A stretch of DNA of 64,000 nt from Flavobacteriales bacterium (GTDB taxonomy: Bacteria > Bacteroidota > Bacteroidia > Flavobacteriales_F > PHOS-HE28): assembly GCA_020635675.1 (NCBI GenBank), contig JACJZJ010000004.1, positions 248,001 through 312,000 of the forward strand, written 5' to 3'. The notes beneath the pieces were generated by a model. It made no database searches and had not been told where the DNA came from. It worked only from the letters and a program-made list of their open reading frames with translations. Positions 43,868 to 52,838 of this stretch are shown piece after piece (position 1 is the first letter of the stretch; each line of letters starts with the position of its first letter). The translations under genes and the position numbers were made by a program.

Positions 43868-44311
43868 ATGACCCTGCACCACGCATTGGATGAAATGAAT
43901 TCCACCCTGCGCCGCACCCGTGCGCGTCTCCTCGCCCCGCTCGATCTGGGGCAACAGGTGGTACCCGACGACCCGGAGATCTTCGTCGAGGACGTGCTCC
44001 TCTACGTGATGGACGAGTGGGGTGCCGACCTGCGCGAACAAGGGCATGTGCTGGAACAGGACGAGGAGTGGAAGGATGAGGAGAACCATTTCCCGCTGTT
44101 CCGCCTGCACCTGAGCGGTGGCCGCACCCTGTTCCTGCATTTCACCGGACACTACCCCGAACACCTCCATTTGACCGTCTCCAAGGCGATGCGTCGCATG
44201 CACCAGTTCAGCGACGCGGAAATGTTCACGTTCCGTCTGCCGGTGACCATGGATCCCAACGTCCTGTTGTTCGGGCTGATCGATGGCATGAAGCAGATGG
44301 TGATCGCCTGA
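43868..44311 (+). CDS. conserved-looking hypothetical protein (147 aa)
   Basis: A 147-residue soluble protein, alpha plus beta by appearance. The N-terminal half is an acidic helical region (DDPEIFVEDVLLYVMDEWGADLREQG) and the C-terminal half alternates as strands (FRLHLSGGRTLFLHFTGHYPEHLHLTV, MFTFRLPVTMDPNVLLFGL). No signal peptide or membrane segment is visible and no family is recognised. The coding character (GC-rich third positions throughout, ATG with purine-rich GCGAAAG before it) supports a real gene. It lies between the clpB remnant and sixA. Confidence 0.65.
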   Translation: MTLHHALDEMNSTLRRTRARLLAPLDLGQQVVPDDPEIFVEDVLLYVMDEWGADLREQGHVLEQDEEWKDEENHFPLFRLHLSGGRTLFLHFTGHYPEHLHLTVSKAMRRMHQFSDAEMFTFRLPVTMDPNVLLFGLIDGMKQMVIA

Positions 44312-44348
44312 TCCCAGCTGCGCACGCGTATCTTGGCAGTGTACCTCG

Positions 44349-44858
44349 ATGCGCATCCTCTATCTCACACGCCACGCGAAATCGAGTTGGGACGATCCGA
44401 ACGGGACCGACCATGAGCGACCCCTGAACCGTCGGGGGGAGCGGGATGCGCCGTTCATGGCCGAGGTCTACGAGCGACGCAGCGAACCCCTGGACCTTCT
44501 TGTGAGCAGCACCGCGGTGCGCGCCCTATCGACCGCAAGGACCTTCGCCACAAGGCTTGGCATGCCGGTGTCCGGCATCCAGGAGCGACACGAGATCTAT
44601 CTGGCGGATCACCGGACACTGTTGCGCCTGGTGAACGGACTCCCCGATCACGCGCGAAGCGTGATGCTGTTCGGCCATGATCCGGGATTGATCGACCTGG
44701 TGAACTACCTCGGTGATACCGACGTTGGCCATATGCCGACATGTTGCACAGTCCGGCTCGACCTGGATGTGGACCGTTGGGGAGAGGTGAGCATGGCCCT
44801 TGGGCATGTGGCCTGGATGGACCACCCGAAACAGCACCCCGAACTGCGGACCACCTGA
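44349..44858 (+). CDS. sixA: histidine phosphatase family protein, SixA-like
   Basis: A 169-residue histidine phosphatase, the length of SixA. The phospho-acceptor is His9 in LTRHAKSSW and the second catalytic His is His110 in MLFGHDPGL; arginines of the R-H motif and LNRRGERDAP are present. SixA removes phosphate from histidine residues in proteins, in E. coli the ArcB or PTS phosphotransfer domain. TATCTTGG at 44329-44336 lies 12 nt before the ATG. The true substrate here is unknown. Confidence 0.85.
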   Translation: MRILYLTRHAKSSWDDPNGTDHERPLNRRGERDAPFMAEVYERRSEPLDLLVSSTAVRALSTARTFATRLGMPVSGIQERHEIYLADHRTLLRLVNGLPDHARSVMLFGHDPGLIDLVNYLGDTDVGHMPTCCTVRLDLDVDRWGEVSMALGHVAWMDHPKQHPELRTT

Positions 44859-44861
44859 TCC

Positions 44862-46205
44862 CTACCGCAGCCGCAGGCGATAGAGCATCATGTGCTCATC
44901 GGATCCAGGCGTGCGATGAAGGAAGTACAGCTGCCCATCCCGCACTTTCAATTTCGTTGCGAAACGCTGCGGCACCTCTGTTGGCGCACCTGGCAGACCC
45001 GTGGCGACATCCACAGCACGCACGACGTTGCGCCCGTTCCGCGACGAAAGCACATATACCCCGCCGCTCATGGCATCCTGCAGGTAATGGACATCCCAAC
45101 CCCTGGGTTCACAGGCCGCCAGCGGCGCGATACCAAGTCCACGTCCATCGGATGCGAACCTGCGAAGCAGTCCCGCATCGCGATCGAACACGCACAACGT
45201 GTCGTGCACGACGAAAAGCGGAGCCTCCGGGCAATGGAAATAGATGTCCGCAGGGAACCCGGTCATGTAGCCGGCAACGACCTCCTTGTCCACGCCCAGT
45301 TCCTCGCCAAGACGCATGGCCACGACCTTGTCCGGACCGCTCATGTATTTGTACTGGCTCCGGAAAAGGGCCATGGTATGGGCATCCTCCACACTGCAGA
45401 CCACCTGGCGTTCACCGGTGCGCGGATCCATCAGCAAGTGATCGAACGCCGGGAAGTCCGGTACGCGATCGTTGCCCACAAGGCGGCCGGAAAGACTATC
45501 GGTCCAAGGCAGGACCGCACGGAACAGGGAATCGAGCGGAAAAGGTCGCACGTCCGGTCCGCCATGTCGATAGCGGACATGGTAGGCGATATCCATCCCC
45601 TCCACATGAACGCCACCATCCCGCGCCGGATGCAAACGGACCACTTCACCCGGAAGCACGATGGACGCACGGTCCTGCATGCAGGCATCCAGCAGGTGCA
45701 GACATACATCACGCAGGGGCTTTCGATCCATATCCTCGACCCTGGTGACGAAACGAGAATGATCGTACGCGAGCACCCAGATGCCTTCGCGGGTGGGTAC
45801 ATGATCGGCCACGTGCCGGACCACCGGCCGGAACACGATCTCAGGTCCGGAAGGGCGGACCTGCACGTCCGGTAGTTCGATGACCCGTCTTCGAAGTCGC
45901 AACTCGAACACGCCGTCGCCTGGCCGGACCACCGTATCGACACCCACATAGCTCACATGCCGGACCACCAGTTCGACCGACCTGTTCCCAGGAATGTCCA
46001 ACGCGAAACGACCCTCCTCATCCGTGACAGTGCCCTGTTCCCCGGCGCGGCGGATGATGTGCACCCCCTCCACTCCATGCCCACTCTCCTTATCAAGGAC
46101 GATGCCTGGCAGCAACGTTCCCTGCGCCAGGAGCGTCATGTCCATGGGGAAGGCCATGATGGCCGCCAGTGCGATGTACCTTGCTTGATGGTGCATATGC
46201 CACAT
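44862..46205 (-). CDS. exported protein with a carboxypeptidase-regulatory-like domain
   Basis: A 447-residue exported protein with two plausible ATGs (46205 and 46196). Signal peptide (ALAAIMAFPMDMTLLAQ) is followed by a CarboxypepD_reg-like domain (GIVLDKESGHGVEGVHIIRRA, DEEGRFALDIPGNRS, VRHVSYVGVDTVV). The remaining 320 residues have a repetitive strand pattern (DVHYLQDAMSGGVYVLSSRNGR, VREQLYFLH-like ends), with no TonB plug or barrel, and resemble uncharacterised Bacteroidota proteins of this type. It converges on sixA with a 3-nt gap. Function unknown. Confidence 0.75.
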   Translation of the reverse strand: MWHMHHQARYIALAAIMAFPMDMTLLAQGTLLPGIVLDKESGHGVEGVHIIRRAGEQGTVTDEEGRFALDIPGNRSVELVVRHVSYVGVDTVVRPGDGVFELRLRRRVIELPDVQVRPSGPEIVFRPVVRHVADHVPTREGIWVLAYDHSRFVTRVEDMDRKPLRDVCLHLLDACMQDRASIVLPGEVVRLHPARDGGVHVEGMDIAYHVRYRHGGPDVRPFPLDSLFRAVLPWTDSLSGRLVGNDRVPDFPAFDHLLMDPRTGERQVVCSVEDAHTMALFRSQYKYMSGPDKVVAMRLGEELGVDKEVVAGYMTGFPADIYFHCPEAPLFVVHDTLCVFDRDAGLLRRFASDGRGLGIAPLAACEPRGWDVHYLQDAMSGGVYVLSSRNGRNVVRAVDVATGLPGAPTEVPQRFATKLKVRDGQLYFLHRTPGSDEHMMLYRLRLR

Positions 46206-46270
46206 AGAAGATACGCGTCACCGGCCGATCGCATACGCTCGGTCGGGTATGGTTCGTTGGTGGCCTATAC

Positions 46271-46768
46271 ATGTCCGAAATGTCACGCGCGCTGACCCAT
46301 GATCATTACAAGGTGTTGGGTGTCGGTCGCGAGGCCACACCGGCACAGATCCGCGCGGCATTCCTGCGCAGGGCCAAACAATGGCATCCCGACAGGAACC
46401 CATCCCCACGTGCCACCGAGGCCTTCCAACTCCTCAACCGCGCTTATGCCACGTTACGGGATCCGGACGCTCGATCTCGGTTCGACAGGCAGTTGGACCT
46501 TTGCCGACCATCACGGCCGATGTACGGCCACCCCCGGGACATCGCGGCACGCATGCGTTCGCGTGCGTCGTTCGGAACACGGGAGGAGGGTCATCGGCAT
46601 TGGGCCTATGTCGGATTGCACCTCACGGGGATCCTTTTCAGTACGGTGCTTTTCACCGGAACGGTCACGGGCATCGCATTGAACGGATGGCCCGCCTATC
46701 TGCTCGTTTTCAGTCTGCCCGGACTGACGGTGGTGCCTGAGAGTTGGAACGCGATCCGGTCCAAATAG
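46271..46768 (+). CDS. J-domain membrane protein
   Basis: A 165-residue protein. Residues about 9-75 are a J domain (HYKVLGVGREATPAQIRAAFLRRAKQWHPDRNPSP) with intact HPD, so it can stimulate a DnaK ATPase. It lacks the Gly-rich and zinc regions of DnaJ. The C-terminus has two membrane helices (YVGLHLTGILFSTVLFTGTVTGI and YLLVFSLPGLTVV). It may recruit DnaK to the membrane. It is the closest chaperone-related gene to clpB, about 3.7 kb away, with no obvious operon link. Confidence 0.87.
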   Translation: MSEMSRALTHDHYKVLGVGREATPAQIRAAFLRRAKQWHPDRNPSPRATEAFQLLNRAYATLRDPDARSRFDRQLDLCRPSRPMYGHPRDIAARMRSRASFGTREEGHRHWAYVGLHLTGILFSTVLFTGTVTGIALNGWPAYLLVFSLPGLTVVPESWNAIRSK

Positions 46769-46770
46769 AA

Positions 46771-46791
46771 AAGCCGGGAGGACCCGGCCTT
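46771..46791. terminator. bidirectional terminator between the J-domain gene and ilvE
   Basis: GCCGGG and CCCGGC pair around AGGA, flanked by AAAA on one side and TTCCTT on the other, in the 45-nt gap between two convergent genes. Confidence 0.65.
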
Positions 46792-46813
46792 CCTTACATG
46801 TATGCCGAACGGT

Positions 46814-47887
46814 TCAGTCGCGGACGTTCACGAGCCAGTTGAACGGATCCCCGGCGCGACCGCGTCGGATGTCGTCCAGCACCTTGCCTACGCGTAACGC
46901 CACCTCCTGTTGCTCCATCGGAGGAAGGTCGAACTCCTCATCACCCACGGTGATGCTCTTTATGGGAGCGATGGTCGCCGCGGTCCCGGCTCCGAAAGCC
47001 TCCAGCAACGTGCCTGCGCGCAGAGCGTCGACCACCTCCGCCACACCGACCTTGCGCTCCTCCATGGGTATGTTCTCAGCACGTGCGATCTGGACGATGC
47101 TGTCGCGGGTGATGCCCTCGAGGATCGTTCCGGACGTGGCCGGCGTAACAAGCGTGCCGCCGATATTGAAGAAGATGTTCATCGTACCGCTCTCCTCGAT
47201 GAACTTATGCTCCATGCCATCGGTCCAAAGAAGCTGGTGATAACCGGCGTCCTGGGCCAGCTTGGCAGGATACAGGGCCGCGGCATAATTGCCTGCGCAC
47301 TTGGTGGCACCCGTGCCACCTGGAAATGCGCGGCTGTAGTACTGTTCCATCCGCACACGCACGGCCTCCTTGTAGTAGCCGCGTACCGGGCAGGTGAAGA
47401 TGATGAACTTGTAGTTGTCCGAAGGTTTGACGCCGATATACTCGTCCGATGCGAACAGGAACGGGCGGATGTAAAGTGAGGCATCCTCGCCCCCGGGTAT
47501 CCAATCCTTGTCCACGCGCACCAGTTCGACCAGCGCGTCCAAAAAAACATCCTCCGGGATCTCCGGCATGCACATGCGCAGGGCGCTCCGGTTCATGCGT
47601 GCGATGTTCGCCCTGGGGCGGAAGATGTTCACCGTGCCATCGTTCGCGCGGTACGCCTTGAGTCCTTCGAATATGGATTGGCCGTAGTGCAATACGAGCG
47701 CGGCAGGGCTCAGCTCCAGGTCCGCGAACGGAACGATGGCGGGGTCCTTCCAGGCTCCATCCTCAAAGTCCATCATCACCATGTGGTCACTGAACACCCT
47801 CCCGAACTTCACGTTCTCCAGGTCGGTCCCTGGCAATCGGGAATTCGCGGTACGTTGTATCGCTATCTTTTGGCCGGCAGTGATCAT
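46814..47887 (-). CDS. ilvE: branched-chain amino acid aminotransferase
   Basis: A 357-residue fold-type IV aminotransferase of the longer BCAT class. The PLP lysine is Lys196 in GGTGATKCAGNYAAALYPA. LHYGQSIFEGLKAYR and RPFLFASDEYIGVKP are family motifs, and the C-terminal FGAGTAATIAPI binds the cofactor phosphate. The enzyme interconverts Val, Leu and Ile with their 2-oxo acids using glutamate. Start chosen at the ATG at 47885-47887; a perfect TACCTTTG lies 25 nt upstream. Confidence 0.95.
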   Translation of the reverse strand: MITAGQKIAIQRTANSRLPGTDLENVKFGRVFSDHMVMMDFEDGAWKDPAIVPFADLELSPAALVLHYGQSIFEGLKAYRANDGTVNIFRPRANIARMNRSALRMCMPEIPEDVFLDALVELVRVDKDWIPGGEDASLYIRPFLFASDEYIGVKPSDNYKFIIFTCPVRGYYKEAVRVRMEQYYSRAFPGGTGATKCAGNYAAALYPAKLAQDAGYHQLLWTDGMEHKFIEESGTMNIFFNIGGTLVTPATSGTILEGITRDSIVQIARAENIPMEERKVGVAEVVDALRAGTLLEAFGAGTAATIAPIKSITVGDEEFDLPPMEQQEVALRVGKVLDDIRRGRAGDPFNWLVNVRD

Positions 47888-47912
47888 GCGTGGGGAAGGG
47901 AATGGATGCGTC

Positions 47913-47920
47913 CAAAGGTA
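47913..47920 (-). promoter_or_regulatory. promoter -7 element TACCTTTG of ilvE
   Basis: Perfect TAnnTTTG on the minus strand, 25 nt before the ilvE ATG. It falls inside the open frame upstream of recQ, which favours the later recQ start at 47992. Confidence 0.5.
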
Positions 47921-47991
47921 ACCAAACCGATCTCCGTGGATCCCCCGCCAAGGCCGACCGGTCGCGGGGTACCGACCGATCGAGAACCTCG

Positions 47992-49773
47992 ATGGTGAAC
48001 GACATCCACCACCTGCTGCGGACCCATTGGGGGTATGCTTCGTTCCGGCCATTGCAGGAGCCCATCATCCGCGACGTGCTCGCTGGGAAGGATACGCTGG
48101 CCCTGCTGCCGACGGGAGGCGGCAAGAGCCTCTGCTTCCAAGTGCCGGCGGTGGCATTGGGCGGTACGACCATCGTGATCAGTCCCCTGATCGCCCTGAT
48201 GCATGATCAGGTGATGCATGCCCGCGCCCGCGGCATCACGGCAGCGGCGCTGACCTCGGCGATGACACCCCGTGAGATCGACAACGTGCTCGAGGATGCT
48301 GCACAGGGACGCTTCAAACTGTTCTACATCGCACCGGAGCGTATCGGCACGGAACTGTTCCAGGCCCGTGCACGCCGGATCCCCGTCGAACTGATCGTGG
48401 TGGACGAGGCACACTGCATTTCACAATGGGGGTACGATTTCCGTCCCGCATATCAACGCATCGCGGATCTGAGGCCCCTGTATCCCAAGGCTCCCGTACT
48501 TGCGCTTACCGCGACAGCGACGGCCGATGTGGTGGCCGATATCCAGGACCGCCTGGCCTTTCGGGGACCGAACGTCCGCCGCGGTCCGTTCCATCGCCCC
48601 GAGTTGACCTTCTGGGTCGCCCGGGGGGAGGACAAGCATGGTCGTTTACTGCGTATCGCGACGCACACCGAAGGTTCCGGGATCATCTATGTGCGCGAGC
48701 GACGCATGGCCCATCGCATGGCCGGTCTCCTTGAGCAACATGGTGTTCCTACAGGGGCCTACCATGCCGGACTTTCCCACGAGGAACGTGACCATGTCCA
48801 GGCGGAATGGATGAGCGGCAGGCTGCGCTGGATCGCGGCAACGAACGCGTTCGGCATGGGGATCGACAAGGGCGACGTTCGGGTCGTCGTTCATCTGGCT
48901 CCACCCCCCGATCCGGAGAGCTACTACCAGGAAGCCGGACGGGCAGGACGGGACGGGCGCGATGCGCACGCGATCCTGCTCGTGGACGCGCGGGATGCCG
49001 ACCAACTGCGCAAGCGCGTCCAGGAATCGTTCCCCACACTTGCCCAGGTGCGTCGGGTGTACCAGGGGTTCGCCGACATGCACCACATCGCCATCGGCGC
49101 GGGCCGGATGGAGTCCTATCCGTTGGACGTTCGCGCGCTGGCCGACCGCACCGGGGAGCGCCCGGCGATGGTCATGAACGCACTCAAGGCACTGGAACTG
49201 GACGGGACCATCGCATTGTCCGAGGGCGCCCGGTCGCCGTCGCGCATACGGATAATCGCACCCCCATCAACGGTGCATGCGATACGACTGCAGGACGCGC
49301 GGAAAGGGTCGCTGCTGGAAGCACTCCTCCGACTGTACGGAGGTCTGTACGAGGAACCGACCATCGTGGAGGAGGAAAGGATCGCACGTGTTCTGGGAAA
49401 GCCGTTGGCGCAGGTACGATCGCTTCTCAAGGAGTTGCACGCACAGGACGTGATCGATCATCGCCCGCGCAATGATTCGCCCCTCGTGACCCTTTTCGTG
49501 CCCCGCCGTGATGCAGCGATCATGATGCTCGACCGCAATGCCCTGTCCGATCGAAGAGCACGTGCGTCCTACCGTGCGGAGGCCATGATCGCCTATTTCG
49601 ACCCTGACGCCCCATGTCGCGAGCAGCAACTGCTCGCCTACTTCGGTGGATCCGATCCGACTCCGTGCGGTCGCTGCGATCGCTGCCGCCAGCGGGCACG
49701 TGCGAGCGGCCCGGGACCACTGGATACATCGGACCTTGCAGAAAGACGGTGGGCGATCGATCAGGGAAGCTGA
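47992..49773 (+). CDS. recQ: RecQ-family ATP-dependent DNA helicase
   Basis: A 593-residue RecQ helicase without HRDC. Walker A LPTGGGKS (about 39-46), DEAH box VVDEAHCISQWGYDF (about 138-150), motifs IV-VI in YHAGLSHEERD and QEAGRAGRDG. The RecQ zinc-binding cysteines are Cys542, 559, 562 and 565 (PTPCGRCDRC). RecQ unwinds forked and recombination intermediates 3' to 5'. The frame opens at 47890 with an ATG at 47902, but the segment is disordered, so 47992 is preferred. Confidence 0.93.
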   Translation: MVNDIHHLLRTHWGYASFRPLQEPIIRDVLAGKDTLALLPTGGGKSLCFQVPAVALGGTTIVISPLIALMHDQVMHARARGITAAALTSAMTPREIDNVLEDAAQGRFKLFYIAPERIGTELFQARARRIPVELIVVDEAHCISQWGYDFRPAYQRIADLRPLYPKAPVLALTATATADVVADIQDRLAFRGPNVRRGPFHRPELTFWVARGEDKHGRLLRIATHTEGSGIIYVRERRMAHRMAGLLEQHGVPTGAYHAGLSHEERDHVQAEWMSGRLRWIAATNAFGMGIDKGDVRVVVHLAPPPDPESYYQEAGRAGRDGRDAHAILLVDARDADQLRKRVQESFPTLAQVRRVYQGFADMHHIAIGAGRMESYPLDVRALADRTGERPAMVMNALKALELDGTIALSEGARSPSRIRIIAPPSTVHAIRLQDARKGSLLEALLRLYGGLYEEPTIVEEERIARVLGKPLAQVRSLLKELHAQDVIDHRPRNDSPLVTLFVPRRDAAIMMLDRNALSDRRARASYRAEAMIAYFDPDAPCREQQLLAYFGGSDPTPCGRCDRCRQRARASGPGPLDTSDLAERRWAIDQGS

Positions 49774-49796
49774 GCCCGTCCGGATGGGATACATGG

Positions 49797-50384
49797 ATGA
49801 AGCTTGACCGGTCATACTATGAACGGGACGACGTGGTCGGGATCGCCCGTGACCTGCTGGGCAAGGTGCTGCACTCTTCGCTGGGAGGCATGCACACGTC
49901 GGGCATCATCACTGAAACGGAAGCGTACGCCGGGACCATGGACCGGGCGTCGCATGCGTTCGGCGGTCGGCGGACACCAAGGACCGAAGTGATGTTCGGA
50001 CGGGGAGGAACGGCATACGTCTATCTCTGCTATGGCATACACCACCTGTTCAATGTCGTAACCAACGTGGCAGGTGTTCCGCACGCGGTGCTGGTCCGGG
50101 GCATTGCCCCGATGGAGGGAACGGAAGTAATGCGACAGCTGCGTGGACCGGCCCGCCCCCTCACCACGAACGGCCCGGGGACCTGCGCACAAGCGCTCGG
50201 CATCAGCACGAAGCACACCGGATGCGACCTGACAGCGGATGTCATTTGGATCTCCGACGAACGGATCCACGTGCCGGACGATGCAGTGCGCATCGGCCCG
50301 CGGATCGGTGTCGAATATGCAGGTAGCGATGCAAAGCGGCCGTATCGTTTCCTTCTAACCGACAAGCGCGTACTTCGCGGTTGA
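49797..50384 (+). CDS. DNA-3-methyladenine glycosylase (AAG/Mpg family)
   Basis: A 195-residue glycosylase. Typical features are ARDLLGKVLHS, the ETEAY motif with the catalytic Glu, DRASHAFGGRRTPR, and YLCYGIHHLFNVV, which is the YGxHxxxNVV core. The enzyme removes alkylated purines such as 3-methyladenine and hypoxanthine to begin base excision. It follows recQ by 23 nt and precedes fmt by one base, suggesting a repair and translation operon. Start taken at MKLDRS; the earlier frame overlaps recQ. Confidence 0.93.
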   Translation: MKLDRSYYERDDVVGIARDLLGKVLHSSLGGMHTSGIITETEAYAGTMDRASHAFGGRRTPRTEVMFGRGGTAYVYLCYGIHHLFNVVTNVAGVPHAVLVRGIAPMEGTEVMRQLRGPARPLTTNGPGTCAQALGISTKHTGCDLTADVIWISDERIHVPDDAVRIGPRIGVEYAGSDAKRPYRFLLTDKRVLRG

Positions 50385-50385
50385 A

Positions 50386-51330
50386 ATGGAACTTCCGCGC
50401 ATCGTTTTCATGGGAACGCCGGAATTCGCCGTCGCCTCGCTGGAAGCCCTATACGCACGCGGCATACCGATCGCCGCCGTGATCACCGCCCCTGACCGTC
50501 CGGCCGGACGCGGGTTGAAGCTTCGGCAGAGCGCGGTCAAACTGCGCGCCGAAGGTCTGGGGCTCCCCGTCCTCCAACCGGAGAAGCTCCGTTCACCCGA
50601 CCTGCTCGATGCGTTGGACAGGACAAGGGCCGACCTCTATGTGGTGGTCGCGTTCCGCATGCTGCCTGAAGTGGTATGGTGCCGTCCGCCCCTGGGTACC
50701 ATCAACCTCCACGCATCCCTTTTGCCCGACTACAGGGGTGCCGCACCGATCAACTGGGCGATCATCAATGGAGAAAAGCGTACCGGAGTAACGACGTTCG
50801 AACTGGCACACGCGATCGACACGGGCGACCTGCTCCTGCAACGGGACGTTCCCATCGGTCCGGACGAGACGGCCGGTGAACTGCATGACCGCTTGATGTC
50901 CGTTGGTGCGGACCTCCTGGTCCGGACGGTGGAGGGCATCGCCGGCGGCACTCTGGAACCTGTTCCGCAGGACGACCGGGACATCGGTCGCTTGCATCAG
51001 GCACCAAAGCTCGACGCTTCGACCTGTCGTATCGATCCGTCCGCTGGCGCACAACATGTGCACGACCTGGTACGCGGCTGTAGTCCTTTCCCGAGCGCCT
51101 GGGCGGAACTTGTCGATGAGGATGGTAGGACGTCGATCTTCAAGATACTTCGGACACGGTTGGTGGACGTGAGCGGTGTCCCAGGGACGGTCGACCTCAG
51201 GGATGGAAGACCGGTGATGCACTGCGGAGACCGTTCCGTGGAACTCCTGGAGGTACGTCCGGAAGGGCGGCATCAGATGACCGGTCATGCTTTCGTATTG
51301 GGACAGCGAAGGTCCTTCCGGTTCCGTTGA
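50386..51330 (+). CDS. fmt: methionyl-tRNA formyltransferase
   Basis: A 314-residue enzyme of normal length. Catalytic residues Asn107, His109 and Asp145 are in INLHASLLPDYRG and AIDTGD. The N-terminal MGTPEFAVASLE and the tRNA-binding loop PDRPAGRGLKL are conserved. It transfers a formyl group from 10-formyl-THF to Met-tRNA(fMet). The C-terminal OB domain spans about 210-314. No def gene is next to it here. Confidence 0.96.
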   Translation: MELPRIVFMGTPEFAVASLEALYARGIPIAAVITAPDRPAGRGLKLRQSAVKLRAEGLGLPVLQPEKLRSPDLLDALDRTRADLYVVVAFRMLPEVVWCRPPLGTINLHASLLPDYRGAAPINWAIINGEKRTGVTTFELAHAIDTGDLLLQRDVPIGPDETAGELHDRLMSVGADLLVRTVEGIAGGTLEPVPQDDRDIGRLHQAPKLDASTCRIDPSAGAQHVHDLVRGCSPFPSAWAELVDEDGRTSIFKILRTRLVDVSGVPGTVDLRDGRPVMHCGDRSVELLEVRPEGRHQMTGHAFVLGQRRSFRFR

Positions 51331-51485
51331 CGCCCCTCACGCACCCTTGGGAACCGTTGGACCAACGGCACGCGGGATCGTCCAGGGCGCGTTTCCGGAA
51401 ACCCTTGCTGGGGGCGGGATACAGGCCGAGTTATGAACAAACCCCCTGTTTTTTCAACATTTTCCGGCCATCCGCCCGGAAACCC

Positions 51486-51515
51486 TTGACAGACGCGGCA
51501 CCGGGAATACATTTG
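51486..51515 (+). promoter_or_regulatory. HU promoter: TTG plus TACATTTG
   Basis: TTGAC at 51486-51490 and a perfect -7 TACATTTG at 51508-51515, with 19 nt between TTG and TA, fit the Bacteroidota consensus TTTG-N(17-23)-TAnnTTTG. The ATG is 43 nt downstream with an A-rich leader (CAACCAAAAATCG). Confidence 0.75.
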
Positions 51516-51558
51516 CTCCCGAGTTCACTCAACCTCAACAACCAAAAATCGAACGAAA

Positions 51559-51837
51559 ATGGGCATGAACAAAGCAGAACTGATCGAGTCGATCGCCGCT
51601 GAAGCCAAGATCTCCAAGGCCGATGCCAAGCGCGCCCTCGACGCCTTCGTGAACAACACCACCAAGGCCCTGAAGAAGGGTGAGCGCGTGGCGCTCGTCG
51701 GCTTCGGCACGTTCTCCATCTCCAAGCGTGCAGCCCGCAAAGGCCGCAACCCGCAAACGGGCAAGGAGATCAAGATCGCGGCCAAGAAGGTCGTGAAGTT
51801 CAAGGCCGGTGCCGACCTCGCCAACAAGGTGAAGTAA
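51559..51837 (+). CDS. hup: HU-family DNA-binding protein
   Basis: A 92-residue protein (or 90 from the second ATG at 51565). It shows MNKAELIESIAAEAKISKADAKRALDAF, the GERVALVGFGTFSI turn, the arm with GRNPQTGKEIKI, and KKVVKFKAGADLA at the end. HU dimers bend and compact DNA. Strong promoter and terminator on both sides mark it as a single, highly expressed unit. Confidence 0.96.
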   Translation: MGMNKAELIESIAAEAKISKADAKRALDAFVNNTTKALKKGERVALVGFGTFSISKRAARKGRNPQTGKEIKIAAKKVVKFKAGADLANKVK

Positions 51838-51860
51838 GCATCCCCAACAACTCGATCGGA

Positions 51861-51889
51861 AAGGTCCCTCTTCGCGAGGGACCTTTTCT
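51861..51889 (+). terminator. terminator of the HU gene
   Basis: AAGGTCCCTC and GAGGGACCTT form a ten-base-pair stem around TTCGC, followed by TTCTTTTG. A textbook intrinsic terminator 23 nt after the stop. Confidence 0.9.
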
Positions 51890-51910
51890 TTTGCACCATA
51901 GCTCACGCCG

Positions 51911-52600
51911 ATGGACGATCACGAACTGTACGAGCGCCTCGCTGCGTTCATCACCCCGCACCGTCGGTCGCTTTTCGATCGATCGGCACCATTGCGCACG
52001 CGACATGTCACAGTAGTGCTCGAGGACATCCATCAGTCGCAGAACGCAAGCGCCGTGGTGCGCACCGCTGACCTGCTCGGGATACAGGAGTTGCATGTCA
52101 TCGAATCGCGGAACCGGTTCACCATGAATCCCGATGTATCGCTTGGCGCGAACAAGTGGATCGACCTGATGCGCTATCGGGACGCTGCCGATCCCGTTGG
52201 CGACTGCATCGACCACCTGCATGCGGAAGGCTACCGGATCGTGGTCACCTTGCCGAACGAACATGGTCATACACCTGACGACATCCCGATCGACCGCCCC
52301 CTCGCCTTCTGTTTCGGCACGGAGCTGCACGGCCTGAGCCCCGCATTGATCGAGCGCGCTGACATGTCACTGCGCATCCCGATGTATGGGTTCACGGAGA
52401 GCTACAACATCTCCGTGTCCGCCGCGATCATCTTGTACACCGTGATGCAACGCATCCATCGTTCCGGCCAACAGGTCGCGCTCGGTGCGCATGAACAGCT
52501 CGCATTGAAGTTGCGCTGGGTGCGCGCATCGCTCCGTGATGCGGAACGCATCGAACGTCGTCTGCGCGACGATGCATGTGATGATCGTACACACACTTGA
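51911..52600 (+). CDS. trmH: TrmH-family tRNA (guanosine-2'-O)-methyltransferase
   Basis: A 229-residue SPOUT methyltransferase. Motif 1 is LEDIHQSQNASAVVRTADLLG, motif 2 CFGTELHGLS, motif 3 IPMYGFTESYNISVSAAIILY, which form the SAM-binding knot. The short N-terminal extension and C-terminal helical tail match TrmH, which methylates G18 of tRNA, rather than RlmB. It follows the HU terminator and has no close partner. Confidence 0.9.
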   Translation: MDDHELYERLAAFITPHRRSLFDRSAPLRTRHVTVVLEDIHQSQNASAVVRTADLLGIQELHVIESRNRFTMNPDVSLGANKWIDLMRYRDAADPVGDCIDHLHAEGYRIVVTLPNEHGHTPDDIPIDRPLAFCFGTELHGLSPALIERADMSLRIPMYGFTESYNISVSAAIILYTVMQRIHRSGQQVALGAHEQLALKLRWVRASLRDAERIERRLRDDACDDRTHT

Positions 52601-52838
52601 ACGCACATCCTCCATGACCTCACCGCGGCCGCATCTATGCTGTGCCGCACAAGCAGGACATCGTACATCGCCTACTCTGCGCGGCATTCGCGAGCAACAC
52701 ATCACGCGGAGCCGCATCGATCCAGCGAAAGCGCATGGTCGTTCTCAACAGAGATCCGTTGACAATTGCAACCTCCGATAAGAGGTTCGCGTAACACCTC
52801 CCGGATACTTTTGGGTCGAACCCTTAACACTCCATCAA
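52601..52838. other. 238-bp intergenic stretch
   Basis: No gene seen. It holds the promoter of the bTHX gene near its right end. Confidence 0.5.
52806..52813 (+). promoter_or_regulatory. promoter -7 element TACTTTTG of the bTHX gene
   Basis: Perfect TAnnTTTG, 25 nt before the ATG. A TTCG stands 16 nt upstream; no better -33 is visible. Confidence 0.6.
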
